From the NCBI GenBank assembly GCA_937915145.1, contig CALDNT010000257.1, positions 1 through 54,215 on the forward strand: 54,215 nucleotides of DNA, written 5' to 3'. This DNA comes from an uncultured Reyranella sp. (GTDB lineage Bacteria; Pseudomonadota; Alphaproteobacteria; Reyranellales; Reyranellaceae). The translations under genes were made by a program, and so were the position numbers. The notes beneath the pieces were generated by a model, which worked only from the letters and a program-made list of their open reading frames with translations, did not search any database and was not told the origin of the DNA. Shown one piece after another: positions 1-8,431 of this stretch; the first letter of the stretch is position 1; each line of letters starts with the position of its first letter.

Positions 1-195
1 ACCAGCGACTTCTACGGCTTTCGCGTCGTGGCGGTGCTGTCGGTCGTCTTCCTGGTCGCGCGCGCGCTGCACACCGGCGGCATGCTCGGCCTGATCCCGA
101 AAGGTCGCTTCCTCGGCGCGACCGGTTCCTGGCTGGTGCTGACGGCGAGTTCGATCCTGGTCGTCTTCGCGGGCCTCGGCCTCAAGCAGTACTAG
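1..195 (+). CDS. MAPEG-like membrane protein, C-terminal fragment
   Basis: This frame is open from the first base of the window and ends at TAG 193-195, so only the last 64 residues are present. They contain two hydrophobic stretches separated by a short polar loop, the last one running almost to the C-terminus (ending LGLKQY). Length and layout fit the end of a MAPEG-type four-helix membrane protein (eicosanoid/glutathione metabolism family), a small protein common in alphaproteobacteria. The family call rests on general pattern only. The next gene starts 17 bases downstream on the same strand. Confidence 0.5.
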   Translation, partial: TSDFYGFRVVAVLSVVFLVARALHTGGMLGLIPKGRFLGATGSWLVLTASSILVVFAGLGLKQY

Positions 196-212
196 AACGC
201 GGGGGTGGGACG

Positions 213-1631
213 ATGAGCGAGCCGGTCGCCGTTCCGCTCTGGCTGTTCGTGCCGATCGTTGCCTTCGCGCTGTGGTCCCTGCTCGACCGGCTGCTGATCC
301 CGAGCGGGCGCTGGTTCCTGCGGCGGCGTCTCAATCGCCTGATCGACAGGGTCAATCGCCGGCTCGACGTCGAGATCAAGCCGTTCCAGCTCACCAAGCG
401 CCAGGTGCTGATCGATCGGCTGGTCTACGACCCCCAGGTGGTCGCCGCCGCCAACGACTATGCCAAGGAGAACAACCTGCCGCGCGAGGCGGCGATGACC
501 GAGGTCTATCGCTACGCGCGCGAGATCGTGCCGACCTTCAATGCCTATATCTACTTCCGGGTCGGCTATTCGATCGCCCGCGCCGTGGCGCGCTTTCTGT
601 ATCGCGTGCGCCTGGGTTTCGCCGACGCCCGCACGCTGTCCGGTGTGCCGGCGGGCACCGCCGTGGTGTTCGTCATGAACCACCGCAGCAACATGGACTA
701 TGTGCTGGTGGCCTTCCTCGCCGCCGAACGAACGGCGCTCAGCTACGCGGTCGGCGAATGGGCACGCATCTGGCCGCTGCAGCAGCTCATCCGTTCGATG
801 GGTGCCTATTTCGTGCGCCGCAACTCCAACAGCCCGATCTACCGGCGCGTACTCGAACGCTACGTCCACATGGCGACCGAAGCGGGCGTCGCCCAGGCGA
901 TGTATCCCGAGGGTGGGCTGTCGCGCGACGGCCGATTGCGCGACCCCAAGCTCGGGCTGTTCGACTACATGCTGAAATCGTTCGATCCGAAAGGGGCGAA
1001 CGACATCGTCTTCGTACCGGTGGCGCTGAACTACGATCGCGTGCTGGAGGACCGCACGCTGCTGCGCGCGCTCGACGGCGCAGCACCCCGGCGCAGCGCG
1101 TGGTTCGCGACCCGGACCACGCTCGCCTTCTGGTTCCGGCAGATCGGCCTGATGCTGCGCGGACGCTGGTTCCGCTTCGGCTATGCGTGCGTCAACTTCG
1201 GCGCGCCGATCTCCGCGCGCGGCTGGCTCACAGCCCATGCCAGCGCGACAGCGGGCGACTTGCGCAGCCTCGACAAGGAACAACGGTTCGAGATCGTGGG
1301 TCGGCTGGCCCGCGACGTGATGGGCGAGATCGCGCGGCTGGTGCCGGTACTTCCGGTGTCGCTGATCACCACCGTGCTGCTCGACGCCGAAGGGCCGCTC
1401 GACGAGCTGGAGCTCAAGACGCGCGTCGCCGCCTTGATGGCCGACCTCGAAATCCGGGGCGCCAAGCTCTATGTCCCGCGCGGCGATCGCGACTATGCGT
1501 TCCACGTCGGGCTGCGCATGCTGGTGTTGCGCCGTCTGGCAGACGAAAGCGATACCGGCCTATTCTCGGCGGCGGCGGCCGAACGGCCGCTGCTCGCCTA
1601 TTACGCCAACGCCGTCGCCCACCTGCGCTGA
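213..1631 (+). CDS. PlsB/PlsC-type glycerolipid acyltransferase
   Basis: This 472-residue protein is probably a glycerol-3-phosphate or lysophosphatidate acyltransferase acting at the inner membrane in phospholipid synthesis. It has an N-terminal hydrophobic segment (about residues 9-30), then the acyltransferase HX4D motif as HRSNMD (His157 to Asp162), and a glycerol-phosphate-binding block beginning YPEGG near residue 231. The long C-terminal part resembles PlsB more than the shorter PlsC. The gene is followed after two bases by a BrkB-like membrane protein, which suggests co-transcription. Whether the acceptor is glycerol-3-phosphate or 1-acyl-glycerol-3-phosphate cannot be told here. The ATG lies 17 bases after the previous stop. 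Confidence 0.82.
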   Translation: MSEPVAVPLWLFVPIVAFALWSLLDRLLIPSGRWFLRRRLNRLIDRVNRRLDVEIKPFQLTKRQVLIDRLVYDPQVVAAANDYAKENNLPREAAMTEVYRYAREIVPTFNAYIYFRVGYSIARAVARFLYRVRLGFADARTLSGVPAGTAVVFVMNHRSNMDYVLVAFLAAERTALSYAVGEWARIWPLQQLIRSMGAYFVRRNSNSPIYRRVLERYVHMATEAGVAQAMYPEGGLSRDGRLRDPKLGLFDYMLKSFDPKGANDIVFVPVALNYDRVLEDRTLLRALDGAAPRRSAWFATRTTLAFWFRQIGLMLRGRWFRFGYACVNFGAPISARGWLTAHASATAGDLRSLDKEQRFEIVGRLARDVMGEIARLVPVLPVSLITTVLLDAEGPLDELELKTRVAALMADLEIRGAKLYVPRGDRDYAFHVGLRMLVLRRLADESDTGLFSAAAAERPLLAYYANAVAHLR

Positions 1632-1633
1632 CC

Positions 1634-2503
1634 ATGCTGAACGTGCTCTGGCGTATCACCGTCTCCGCCGGTACCGGCTTCTTCACCAACCGGCTGTCGA
1701 CGTCGGCCGCGGCGATGGCGTTTTACACGATGTTCGCGATCGGCCCGATCATGATCTTCAGCATCGCCATCGCCGAACCGTTCGTCGGCAAGCTGATGGC
1801 GCAGGAGGCGATCCTCGGTGCGCTGAGCACGGTGATCGCTCCCGACCAGCTTGAAGGCATCCGGCGGTTCGCCTCGGAGGATCTGTTCAAGGGTGGCGGG
1901 ATCGCAGCCATCGTCGGCGTCCTCGTGCTGCTCTATACCGGCACCCGTGTTTTCGTCGAACTGGACGACGGCATCGATGCAATCTGGCGCGGAAACAATT
2001 CACCCGTGGTGCATCCGGTGTGGGCGGGGCTGCAGGCCCGGTTGCTCGGGCTGGCGCTGATGGTGGTGCTCGGACTGCTGCTGATCGCCGTCATCCTGGC
2101 GAGCGTGATCATTTCCGCCTATGCCGGCGCGCTGGCGGCGTTTCCGGTGCTTGGCGACTGGATCGGGCCGGCGATGTCGGCGTCCGTTCACTACGGGATT
2201 CTGACCATCTTCTTCACGGTGATCTACAAGTGGCTGCCGACCGGCGGCGTGTCCTGGAAATACGCCCTGATCGGCGGCGCCGTGAACGCGCTCCTGTTCG
2301 CCGCCGGCAACCGGGCGCTGGTTTTCTATTTCGAGGTGACGCAACTCACCTCGGCCTTCGGCGCCACGGCCGGCTTCGCCGCCATCATGGTCTGGATGTA
2401 CTGGACGTCGCTCACCATCCTCATGGGCGCCCAGGTCGGCCGCTCGACGCGCGACGTGCTGACCGACGATCGCCGGCGCGAGATCGTCGAAGGCGATCTC
2501 TAA
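1634..2503 (+). CDS. YihY/BrkB family inner-membrane protein
   Basis: A 289-residue multi-helix membrane protein. The start ATG lies two bases after the preceding acyltransferase stop. Several hydrophobic helices are visible, with the family's typical N-terminal block (AAAMAFYTMFAIGPIMIFSI region, about residues 26-45) and a C-terminal stretch containing ATAGFAAIMVWMYW. These match the YihY/virulence factor BrkB family, formerly misnamed ribonuclease BN, whose function is unsettled. The frame is open far upstream inside the acyltransferase gene, but codon use and family length favour this start. Its stop overlaps by four bases the stop of the convergent dehydrogenase gene. Confidence 0.85.
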   Translation: MLNVLWRITVSAGTGFFTNRLSTSAAAMAFYTMFAIGPIMIFSIAIAEPFVGKLMAQEAILGALSTVIAPDQLEGIRRFASEDLFKGGGIAAIVGVLVLLYTGTRVFVELDDGIDAIWRGNNSPVVHPVWAGLQARLLGLALMVVLGLLLIAVILASVIISAYAGALAAFPVLGDWIGPAMSASVHYGILTIFFTVIYKWLPTGGVSWKYALIGGAVNALLFAAGNRALVFYFEVTQLTSAFGATAGFAAIMVWMYWTSLTILMGAQVGRSTRDVLTDDRRREIVEGDL

Positions 2504-3495
2504 AACATCGTCGCGAGTACACGATCCGGCGGCTTGTGGCCGTCGGCGAAGGTCTTGATGTTGATCAGAACCTTTTCGCCCATTTCGATACGGCCCTCGA
2601 GAGTCGCCGATCCCATGTGCGGCAGCAGCACGACGCGCTCGAGCTCGAGCAGCTTGGGGTTGACCTGCGGTTCGTGCTCGTAGACGTCGAGGCCGGCCCC
2701 CGCGAGGTCGCCCGCCTTGAGCATGCGGACCAGCGCGTTCTCGTCGATCACCTCGCCGCGCGCGGTATTCACGATGATCGCCGTGGGCTTCATCAGCTTC
2801 AGGCGGCGTGCCGACAACAGGTGGAAGGTCGCCGGCGTATGCGGGCAGTTCACTGAAACAATGTCCATGCGCGCCAGCATCTGGTCGGGGCTTTCCCAAT
2901 AGGTCGCCTCGAGCTCACGCTCGATCTCGGCATGGGTGCGCTTGCGGTTGTGATAGTGGATCGAAAGGCCGAAGCCGCGGGCGCGACGGGCCAGCGCCTG
3001 GCCGATGCGCCCCATGCCGACAATGCCCATACGCTTGCCCTGCAGGCGGGCGCCCAGCATCGACGTCGGGCTCCAGCCGGTCCACTTGCCCGAACGCACC
3101 AGCCGCTCGCCCTCGCCGACGCGCCGTGCCGTGGCAAGCACCAGGGCCATCGCCATGTCGGCGGTGTCCTCGGTGAGAACCCCCGGGGTATTGGTGACTG
3201 TGATGCCGCGCTGACGCGCGGTATCGAGGTCGATGTGATCGACGCCGGTACCGAACGAAGCGATGAGCTTCAGCCGCGGGCCTCCCTGCGACAACAGCCG
3301 GCTGTCGATGCGGTCGGTCACGGTCGGCACCAGCACATCGGCAGTTTTCACCGCCTCGACGAGTTGGGCCGGCGTAAGCGGCTTGTCCTCGGCGTTGAGG
3401 CGGGTATCGAACAGCTCCATCAACCGCGTCTCGATGGCGTCGGGCAACTTCCGGGTGACGATCACCAGCGGCTTTTTCTTGGAACTGGATGGCAT
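2500..3495 (-). CDS. D-2-hydroxyacid dehydrogenase (glyoxylate/hydroxypyruvate reductase type)
   Basis: A 331-residue NAD(P)-dependent enzyme of the D-isomer 2-hydroxyacid dehydrogenase family, probably cytoplasmic and reducing glyoxylate or hydroxypyruvate. The Rossmann motif GMGRIG lies at residues 160-165. The catalytic triad is visible as Arg246 (in NTARGEV), Glu275 (in VYEHEP) and His293 (in LPHMGSAT). The N-terminal catalytic domain carries the family block SFGTGVDHIDL near residues 80-90. Length is normal. It reads towards the BrkB gene and overlaps its stop by four bases. Substrate preference cannot be fixed from sequence; other candidates are D-3-phosphoglycerate or 2-ketogluconate reductase types. 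Confidence 0.87.
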   Translation of the reverse strand: MPSSSKKKPLVIVTRKLPDAIETRLMELFDTRLNAEDKPLTPAQLVEAVKTADVLVPTVTDRIDSRLLSQGGPRLKLIASFGTGVDHIDLDTARQRGITVTNTPGVLTEDTADMAMALVLATARRVGEGERLVRSGKWTGWSPTSMLGARLQGKRMGIVGMGRIGQALARRARGFGLSIHYHNRKRTHAEIERELEATYWESPDQMLARMDIVSVNCPHTPATFHLLSARRLKLMKPTAIIVNTARGEVIDENALVRMLKAGDLAGAGLDVYEHEPQVNPKLLELERVVLLPHMGSATLEGRIEMGEKVLINIKTFADGHKPPDRVLATMF

Positions 3496-3645
3496 GCTGG
3501 ATCGGTTCCGGGCTGGCGCGGACGAAAGACGAATGCCCGCTTACCAATTCCGCGAGCGGCTTGTCCAGCGGTCGAATTGGATCGGGAGCGCGGCAGAAAA
3601 TCGCGTTCTTTCAAGTACTTGTCGATCAATATGACGATATGAGGT

Positions 3646-4203
3646 ATGCTGAAGCCGATGGGAATTCGACGAACTGCCTCTCTTTGGGCGGCCTTTGCCG
3701 CCTTTACGGCCTTTTGGCTGCCGGTGGCGCTGCCGTGGAGCGGTGGCGCACAGGCCGGTGACAAGTCGGCAATGACGCAGCGCAAGGGCTCCGGCCTTCC
3801 CATCCCAAGGTTCGCCTCGGTGCGGTCGGACGAGGCCAATGTCCGTACCGGGCCGGGCACGCGTTACCCCGTGGAATGGGTTTTCAAGCGCAAGAGCATG
3901 CCGGTTGAGATCGTAGCCGAATACGAGAATTGGCGTAAAATCCGGGACTGGCAAGGTGCGAGCGGGTGGGTCCACCAGAGCCTCCTGAGCGGCAAGCGCA
4001 GCTTCATCATCGCATCGAAGGGCGCCAACCTGCGCAAGACGCCGGCGTCCTCTGCCGAAATCGTGGCCCGGCTGGAACCCGAGGTAATGGGCGAGATCCG
4101 TTCCTGCGCCGGTGACTGGTGTCGTGTAAGGGTGTCGGGAGTGAGTGGCTGGATCGCCCGGACTGGTATGTGGGGCGTCTATAAGTCCGAACCGGTCAAC
4201 TAG
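3646..4203 (+). CDS. Secreted SH3-domain protein
   Basis: A 185-residue protein with an N-terminal signal sequence (about residues 1-37, ending near GAQAG), so it should be exported to the periplasm. Two bacterial SH3-like repeats follow. The first (about 60-112) contains the typical NVRTGPGTRYPVEW block and a W-x-K-I/V-x(8)-GWV pattern. The second (about 120-178) contains ANLRKTP and SGWI. Such domains usually bind peptidoglycan or other wall components, but the target is unknown. A second ATG lies four codons downstream and either could be the start. The TonB-like genes follow 35 bases after the stop on the same strand. Confidence 0.8.
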   Translation: MLKPMGIRRTASLWAAFAAFTAFWLPVALPWSGGAQAGDKSAMTQRKGSGLPIPRFASVRSDEANVRTGPGTRYPVEWVFKRKSMPVEIVAEYENWRKIRDWQGASGWVHQSLLSGKRSFIIASKGANLRKTPASSAEIVARLEPEVMGEIRSCAGDWCRVRVSGVSGWIARTGMWGVYKSEPVN

Positions 4204-4238
4204 CGGCCGAGACATTCGACACGTAGAAAAAGGTCGCC

Positions 4239-5447
4239 ATGGCCCACGCCGTTAGCGCCCTCTACTCAAAGTTCAACCGCATGTCGCCGGCGGCGGCGGC
4301 ATTGGCGGCGCTGCTGCATGCCCTTGTGGCACTGGCGTTTCTGTGGGAATCGCCCCGGCACGAGGTCGAAACCGCCGAACACGTCATTGAGTTCACCGTC
4401 GAGCCGCTGACGCCCACCCCGGCACCGGCACAGCCCGAGGCCCCCGCAGCCCCGACGCAACCGGCCGTCCAGCCCGCCACGCAAGCGCCGGTGCCGCCGC
4501 CCAGCCCACCTTCCCGACTGGGCCTGGCACCGCCACGTTCCCTGACGCCCGACCCACGCGCCAAACCGGCGGCGCCCGAGCCCGATCAAACGCCGCCGGA
4601 GAAGCCAGCCGAGACGACGGAACCGGCCAAGCCGGAACCCGCGAAGCAGGAGCCGGCCAAACAAGAACCTGCGAGGCAGGAAGCACCGAAGCCGGAGCCT
4701 GCAAAGCAGGAGCCCGCGAAAGCAGAGCCTGAACAGCAGCAGGCCAAACAAGAACCTGTGAGGCAGGAAGCACCGAAGCCGGAGCCTGCAAAGCAGGAGC
4801 CCGCGAAAGCAGAGCCTGAACAGCAGCAGGCCGCTGCCGCCCCGCCATCGCCACCACCGCCACCGCCACCGCCGGAACCCAAGCTGGAGCAGGCCCTGCC
4901 CCCCGTGGAAGCGCCGCCGCCGCCGGTCACCGCGCGTGACCTCCCTGTCGTGGCGCTGCCACCGCCGAAAGCACCGCCACCGCCCAAGGCACCGCCGCCG
5001 AAGGCGGCGGCGCCACCCGCCCAAGCATCACAGCCGCGGCAGCTTCAATCATCGCCGCTCTCCCAGGCGCCGCAGCGGCGCGCGCCGGCTGATTCCCAGG
5101 CCGCGGCACGGCCTGCACCTTCGCCTCTGACCAATCCGGCAAGCCAATACGGTAAACGCAGATCCGAAGAGGACTATCTCTGGCGGGTTGCGCAAAAACT
5201 TTCGCAACACCAACAGTACGTCCGCAACGTGAGCACCGAGTCAGGCTCGGTCATGTTGCGGATTGTCGTCTCGCGCGACGGCCATCTGGTCGATGTCACA
5301 CTCATTCAATCCAGCGGTCTGCCGGCCCTCGACAATACCGCCATGAACCTGATCCGCCAGGCATCGCCCTATCCACCACTTCCCGCGGACATCACGGGCG
5401 CGCGACACACTTTCCTCCTGCCGCTTCAGTTCAGGCGCAACAACTAA
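4239..5447 (+). CDS. TonB-like energy transducer with long Pro/Lys/Glu linker
   Basis: This 402-residue protein has a short cytoplasmic N-terminus, one membrane anchor (about residues 17-36), a very long periplasmic linker rich in Pro, Lys, Glu and Gln (about 50-300), and a TonB C-terminal domain (about 305-402; note YLWRVAQKLSQHQQY and the VSRDGHLVDVTLIQSSG block). TonB proteins carry proton-motive energy from ExbB/ExbD to outer-membrane receptors. No exbB or exbD is present in this window. The linker contains PEPAKQEPAK-type repeats and an almost exact 87-bp tandem duplication, reported separately. A second TonB-like gene starts 27 bases downstream. Which receptor it serves is unknown. Confidence 0.82.
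   Translation: MAHAVSALYSKFNRMSPAAAALAALLHALVALAFLWESPRHEVETAEHVIEFTVEPLTPTPAPAQPEAPAAPTQPAVQPATQAPVPPPSPPSRLGLAPPRSLTPDPRAKPAAPEPDQTPPEKPAETTEPAKPEPAKQEPAKQEPARQEAPKPEPAKQEPAKAEPEQQQAKQEPVRQEAPKPEPAKQEPAKAEPEQQQAAAAPPSPPPPPPPPEPKLEQALPPVEAPPPPVTARDLPVVALPPPKAPPPPKAPPPKAAAPPAQASQPRQLQSSPLSQAPQRRAPADSQAAARPAPSPLTNPASQYGKRRSEEDYLWRVAQKLSQHQQYVRNVSTESGSVMLRIVVSRDGHLVDVTLIQSSGLPALDNTAMNLIRQASPYPPLPADITGARHTFLLPLQFRRNN
4655..4828 (+). repeat. 87-bp tandem duplication inside the first TonB-like gene
   Basis: Bases 4655-4741 and 4742-4828 are the same 87-bp unit repeated head to tail. I see a single difference, C to T (cctgcgagg versus cctgtgagg). The unit is exactly 29 codons, so the reading frame is kept and the Pro/Lys/Glu linker is lengthened by 29 residues. 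Near identity at the DNA level implies a recent duplication. Confidence 0.92.
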
Positions 5448-5474
5448 GGCGCCGGAACGTAGTAACATGGCGCT

Positions 5475-6365
5475 GTGGCCTACATCGTCCATGCCCCCAA
5501 GCCGAAATCCGACCGGATGTCGCCGACGGCGCTGGTACTGGCGCTCGCGCTGCATGGGCTAGCTGCCGCGGGGCTGTGGTGGGCATCTTCGCAACGGCCG
5601 ACCGAACCGCCGCAATACGCCATCGTGGTCACGTTCGACAGCGGTACGCCGGCTGGAAGCACCGCCTCGCAGCCGCTCGACAAGCCGGTGCCGCCAGCCA
5701 CTGCAGGCGCGCCCGATCCGGCGGCATCGGGACCGGAACAGCCCCCCGACCCGTCGCAGCGGGCCCTCACGCCAACCCAGCCGCCGCAACCCCCACAACC
5801 CGAACCCGTGCCCCAGCCAAATCTGGAGCAGGCGTTGGCCCTTCCGCAGGAGCCACCGCCTCCAACAACTCTCGACTTCCCAAAGACTTTTCCGGCGAAG
5901 GTCCGCCCGGCTCCCGCGCCGCCGCCGCGGCGCGCCCAATCGCCACCGCCGTCGCCACGACCGCCGCAAACCGCACGCGTACGGCCGCCGTCAAATGCCG
6001 CCTCAAGCGCAACGTCCGTTCCGTCGAACTCTTCGGACTGGCTTGTCGGCACGAGCCGGGCGCGTAACGCCTATCTCGACCGCGTCGCGCGGCACACCGC
6101 GCCTTACCGTCACTATCCGCGCGCCGCACTCGACAACAAGCAGGAGGGTCGCGTCGTCACCCGCGTGACGATCAGTCGTGACGGCGGGTTGATCGACGCC
6201 CGGATCGACAGATCGAGCGGCTGGCCCGCCATCGATGCCGCCGAGCTGGCGACGATACGCAAGTCGGCGCCGCTTCCACCGGTGCCCAACGACATGCCCG
6301 GCGACCCCGTGATCCTGATACTACCGATCATCTACGATCTGTCGTTCGCCGCCCGGAACCGGTAA
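5475..6365 (+). CDS. Second TonB-like protein
   Basis: A 296-residue TonB-family protein starting at GTG 5475; the only nearby ATG (5467) is in another frame. It has a membrane anchor at about residues 17-34, a proline-rich periplasmic linker (about 45-185) and a TonB C-terminal domain (about 200-290; YLDRVARHTAPYRHYP, then VTISRDGGLIDARIDRSSG). The linker is Pro/Ala/Gln-rich and lacks the Lys/Glu repeats of its neighbour, so the two are diverged paralogues. The tandem pair could serve different receptors, but nothing here says which. No ExbB/ExbD genes lie next to it. Confidence 0.78.
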   Translation: MAYIVHAPKPKSDRMSPTALVLALALHGLAAAGLWWASSQRPTEPPQYAIVVTFDSGTPAGSTASQPLDKPVPPATAGAPDPAASGPEQPPDPSQRALTPTQPPQPPQPEPVPQPNLEQALALPQEPPPPTTLDFPKTFPAKVRPAPAPPPRRAQSPPPSPRPPQTARVRPPSNAASSATSVPSNSSDWLVGTSRARNAYLDRVARHTAPYRHYPRAALDNKQEGRVVTRVTISRDGGLIDARIDRSSGWPAIDAAELATIRKSAPLPPVPNDMPGDPVILILPIIYDLSFAARNR

Positions 6366-6400
6366 CGGCGATATCGAACCGGGCACAAAGCCTCCCGATC

Positions 6401-6991
6401 TCAGGCGAAGTCCTGCGCCAGCGCATCACGTACCGCAGGCGACATCGCCGCCATGTGACCGTAGTTGGGATGGTCGAACCCCACCACGACATCGCCATCG
6501 CCGCCACGAAAGGCCGAAATCTGGGGAGGCGTGAAGCCAAAGCGCACGAACTGCACCGCCGAGGCCTTGCCATCTTCGCGCGAGCGCTCCTGGTCTCCTT
6601 CAGCCACACCGCAGATCATCGCGGTGCCGACCCGAATGAAGGCTTGCCGCTCGACGCCACCCAAAGAACCCAGCACGCGGGCACGCCGCAACGGATCGTC
6701 GATCTCGAACATGATCGTGGCAACAAGCTCGTTGCCCCGGGGGATCAGCGGATTGTAGGCCGCGAGTTCGTCGGAAAGCTGCGCCGGACCGCCCTTCTCG
6801 ATAAACAGCATTTCGTGCACCTGGTGCAGCATCGTGTCGTAGGATTCGAAATAGAACATCGCGAACGGGCCGACCTCGAGCCGGCGGTTCTTCTTGAGTT
6901 CCGCCATCCGGCGGCGGCGCTCGGCACGCAGCTTTACATATTCCGCCGGCGGCAGAATGGCATTCGGTTCGATCAGTCGTGGTGAGGTCAT
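6401..6991 (-). CDS. DUF3501 family protein
   Basis: A 196-residue soluble protein matching the pattern of DUF3501 proteins, which are regularly encoded beside rubrerythrin and a ferredoxin-like protein. The N-terminus has an EYVKLRAERRRRMAELKKNRR segment, followed by FAMFYFES and HEMLFIEKGG blocks. No catalytic motif can be named. Its ATG overlaps the stop of the upstream Fe-S gene (ATGA at 6988-6991), implying translational coupling as the third gene of rbr–FeS–DUF3501. A role in peroxide or iron stress is inferred from this context only. Confidence 0.75.
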   Translation of the reverse strand: MTSPRLIEPNAILPPAEYVKLRAERRRRMAELKKNRRLEVGPFAMFYFESYDTMLHQVHEMLFIEKGGPAQLSDELAAYNPLIPRGNELVATIMFEIDDPLRRARVLGSLGGVERQAFIRVGTAMICGVAEGDQERSREDGKASAVQFVRFGFTPPQISAFRGGDGDVVVGFDHPNYGHMAAMSPAVRDALAQDFA

Positions 6992-8346
6992 TGGTCCTGC
7001 CCGATCAATCCATAGGCACGCGCCAAGAGCTCGATCGGATGGTTGGCGCGTGAAGGTTTGGGCCTGGTTTCGCCCGCAGTCATCTCCATCACCTGCATCA
7101 GGTGATCGGCGGCAAGCGGACACTCGGAGGCGACGTAGCTGGTGTCGTTCCTGAGCGCCGCCTGGGCGGCAGGCTTGCCGACCTTCACCGCCGTCTCGAA
7201 GTGCTCTGTCCGCGCGCCCCAGATGCCGCCATGGCCGCTGCAGCGTTCGATCACCGCGACCCGCGTATCCGGCACCAGCCGCAACATTTCGGCGGCCTTG
7301 GCGCCCATGTTCTGGGCGCGGGCGTGACAGGCCAGATGGATGGTGACGCCGCCTTCGATCGGCTCCAGCCCGGGAGCCAGCCCGTGCTTCTTGGCGATGT
7401 CGACCACATACTCCGAGAGGTCGAATGTCGCCTGCGACAGACGTTCCACGCCAGGCTCCTTGGGCAGGAGCAGCGGCCATTCGAATTTCAGCATCAGGGC
7501 GCAGGACGGCGTCAGCGCGATCACGTCATAGCCCTTGTCGATCCACGGCAGTAGCGCAGCCGACACCGTCTTTGCCGCCGCCGCCGTGCCTTCGAGATCG
7601 CCCAGTTCGAGTTTCGGCATGCCGCAGCAGGCGGGATGGACGACTTCGGTTTCGACGCCGTTCCTGGCCAGGACGGCACGGGCGGCCGCACCGATGCCGG
7701 TGTTGTTGAAGTTCACGAAGCAGGTGGCGTAGAGCACCGCCTTGCGCTTGCCGAAGGCCGGCGCCGCCTGATTGAGCGCCGTGCCCTCGCGCGCCGCCCG
7801 GATCTCGAAGGTCTCACCGGCATAACGCGGCAGGCGGGCGCCATGATGAATCCCGGCCAGCCGCTCCATGCCTTTTCGCGTGAGTGTATTGGACTCTTCG
7901 GAGGTCCAGTTGGCGAGGCCCGAAACGAAGGTGCCGAGCCGTCCGATGCGATCGGTATCGGCGAGCTGGCGCGAGACGAAATCGACGCCGGTCTTGCGCG
8001 CCCGCACGGCGCGATGGCGCAGCATGAGATGCGGGAAATCGAGCGCCCACTCGTGCGGCGGCACGTAGGGACACTTGGTCATAAAACACATGTCGCAGAG
8101 CGTGCAGGCCTCTTCGATCTGGGCGTAGTCGGCCTTCTTGACGCCGTCGAGTTCGCCGGTCGGACCGTTGTCGATCAGATCGAACAGCCGCGGGAACGAG
8201 TCGCACAAATTGAAGCACCGGCGGCAGCCGTGGCAGATATCAAAAACACGCTCCATCTCCTTCTCGAGCGCCTGTTCGTCCCAGAACCAGGGATTCTGCC
8301 AATCCAGGGCATGTCGGGTGGGGGCGTCGAGGCTGCCTTCGCGCAT
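6988..8346 (-). CDS. GlpC/HdrD-like double 4Fe-4S oxidoreductase subunit
   Basis: A 452-residue iron-sulfur protein. Two ferredoxin-type CX2CX2CX3C clusters are visible, at Cys38/41/44/48 and Cys81/84/87/92. Downstream lie two cysteine-rich CCG-type regions (CCGMPKLE, and a later HLACHARAQNMG...ERCSGHGGIWG segment), the layout of GlpC, the glycolate oxidase iron-sulfur subunit and heterodisulfide reductase subunits. It may pass electrons between a cytoplasmic donor and rubrerythrin, since the rubrerythrin beside it lacks its own rubredoxin domain; that role is inference. The frame is open further upstream, but the sequence before MREGSL crosses a terminator hairpin and looks non-coding, so ATG 8346 is chosen. 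No strong ribosome site is seen. Confidence 0.8.
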   Translation of the reverse strand: MREGSLDAPTRHALDWQNPWFWDEQALEKEMERVFDICHGCRRCFNLCDSFPRLFDLIDNGPTGELDGVKKADYAQIEEACTLCDMCFMTKCPYVPPHEWALDFPHLMLRHRAVRARKTGVDFVSRQLADTDRIGRLGTFVSGLANWTSEESNTLTRKGMERLAGIHHGARLPRYAGETFEIRAAREGTALNQAAPAFGKRKAVLYATCFVNFNNTGIGAAARAVLARNGVETEVVHPACCGMPKLELGDLEGTAAAAKTVSAALLPWIDKGYDVIALTPSCALMLKFEWPLLLPKEPGVERLSQATFDLSEYVVDIAKKHGLAPGLEPIEGGVTIHLACHARAQNMGAKAAEMLRLVPDTRVAVIERCSGHGGIWGARTEHFETAVKVGKPAAQAALRNDTSYVASECPLAADHLMQVMEMTAGETRPKPSRANHPIELLARAYGLIGQDQ

Positions 8347-8387
8347 GATCGATTCGTTTCGCTGCGGACTGAGGAACTGGGAAGAAA

Positions 8388-8413
8388 AAGGGGACCCTTT
8401 TGGGGGTCCCCTT
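8388..8413 (-). terminator. Rho-independent terminator/attenuator after rubrerythrin
   Basis: A perfect 10-bp stem (8388-8397 with 8404-8413) with a 6-nt loop is followed on the minus strand by TTTTTCTT. It lies between the rubrerythrin stop and the Fe-S gene start. It probably ends most transcripts after rubrerythrin and lowers expression of the two downstream genes. Confidence 0.85.
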
Positions 8414-8431
8414 CGATTAAGCCCGAAGGGC

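Noticed and set aside
192-1505. Long open frame on the minus strand opposite the acyltransferase gene
   Set aside because: It is arginine/histidine-rich with no domain and is a by-product of high GC in the real gene on the plus strand.
4655-4828. Possible CRISPR-like repeat
   Set aside because: Two adjacent 87-bp copies without spacers, in frame within a gene.
4266-5024. Leu/Arg/Gly-rich minus-strand frames opposite the TonB linker
   Set aside because: Repetitive linker DNA gives open frames on every strand; the TonB frame has the membrane anchor and a conserved C-terminal domain.
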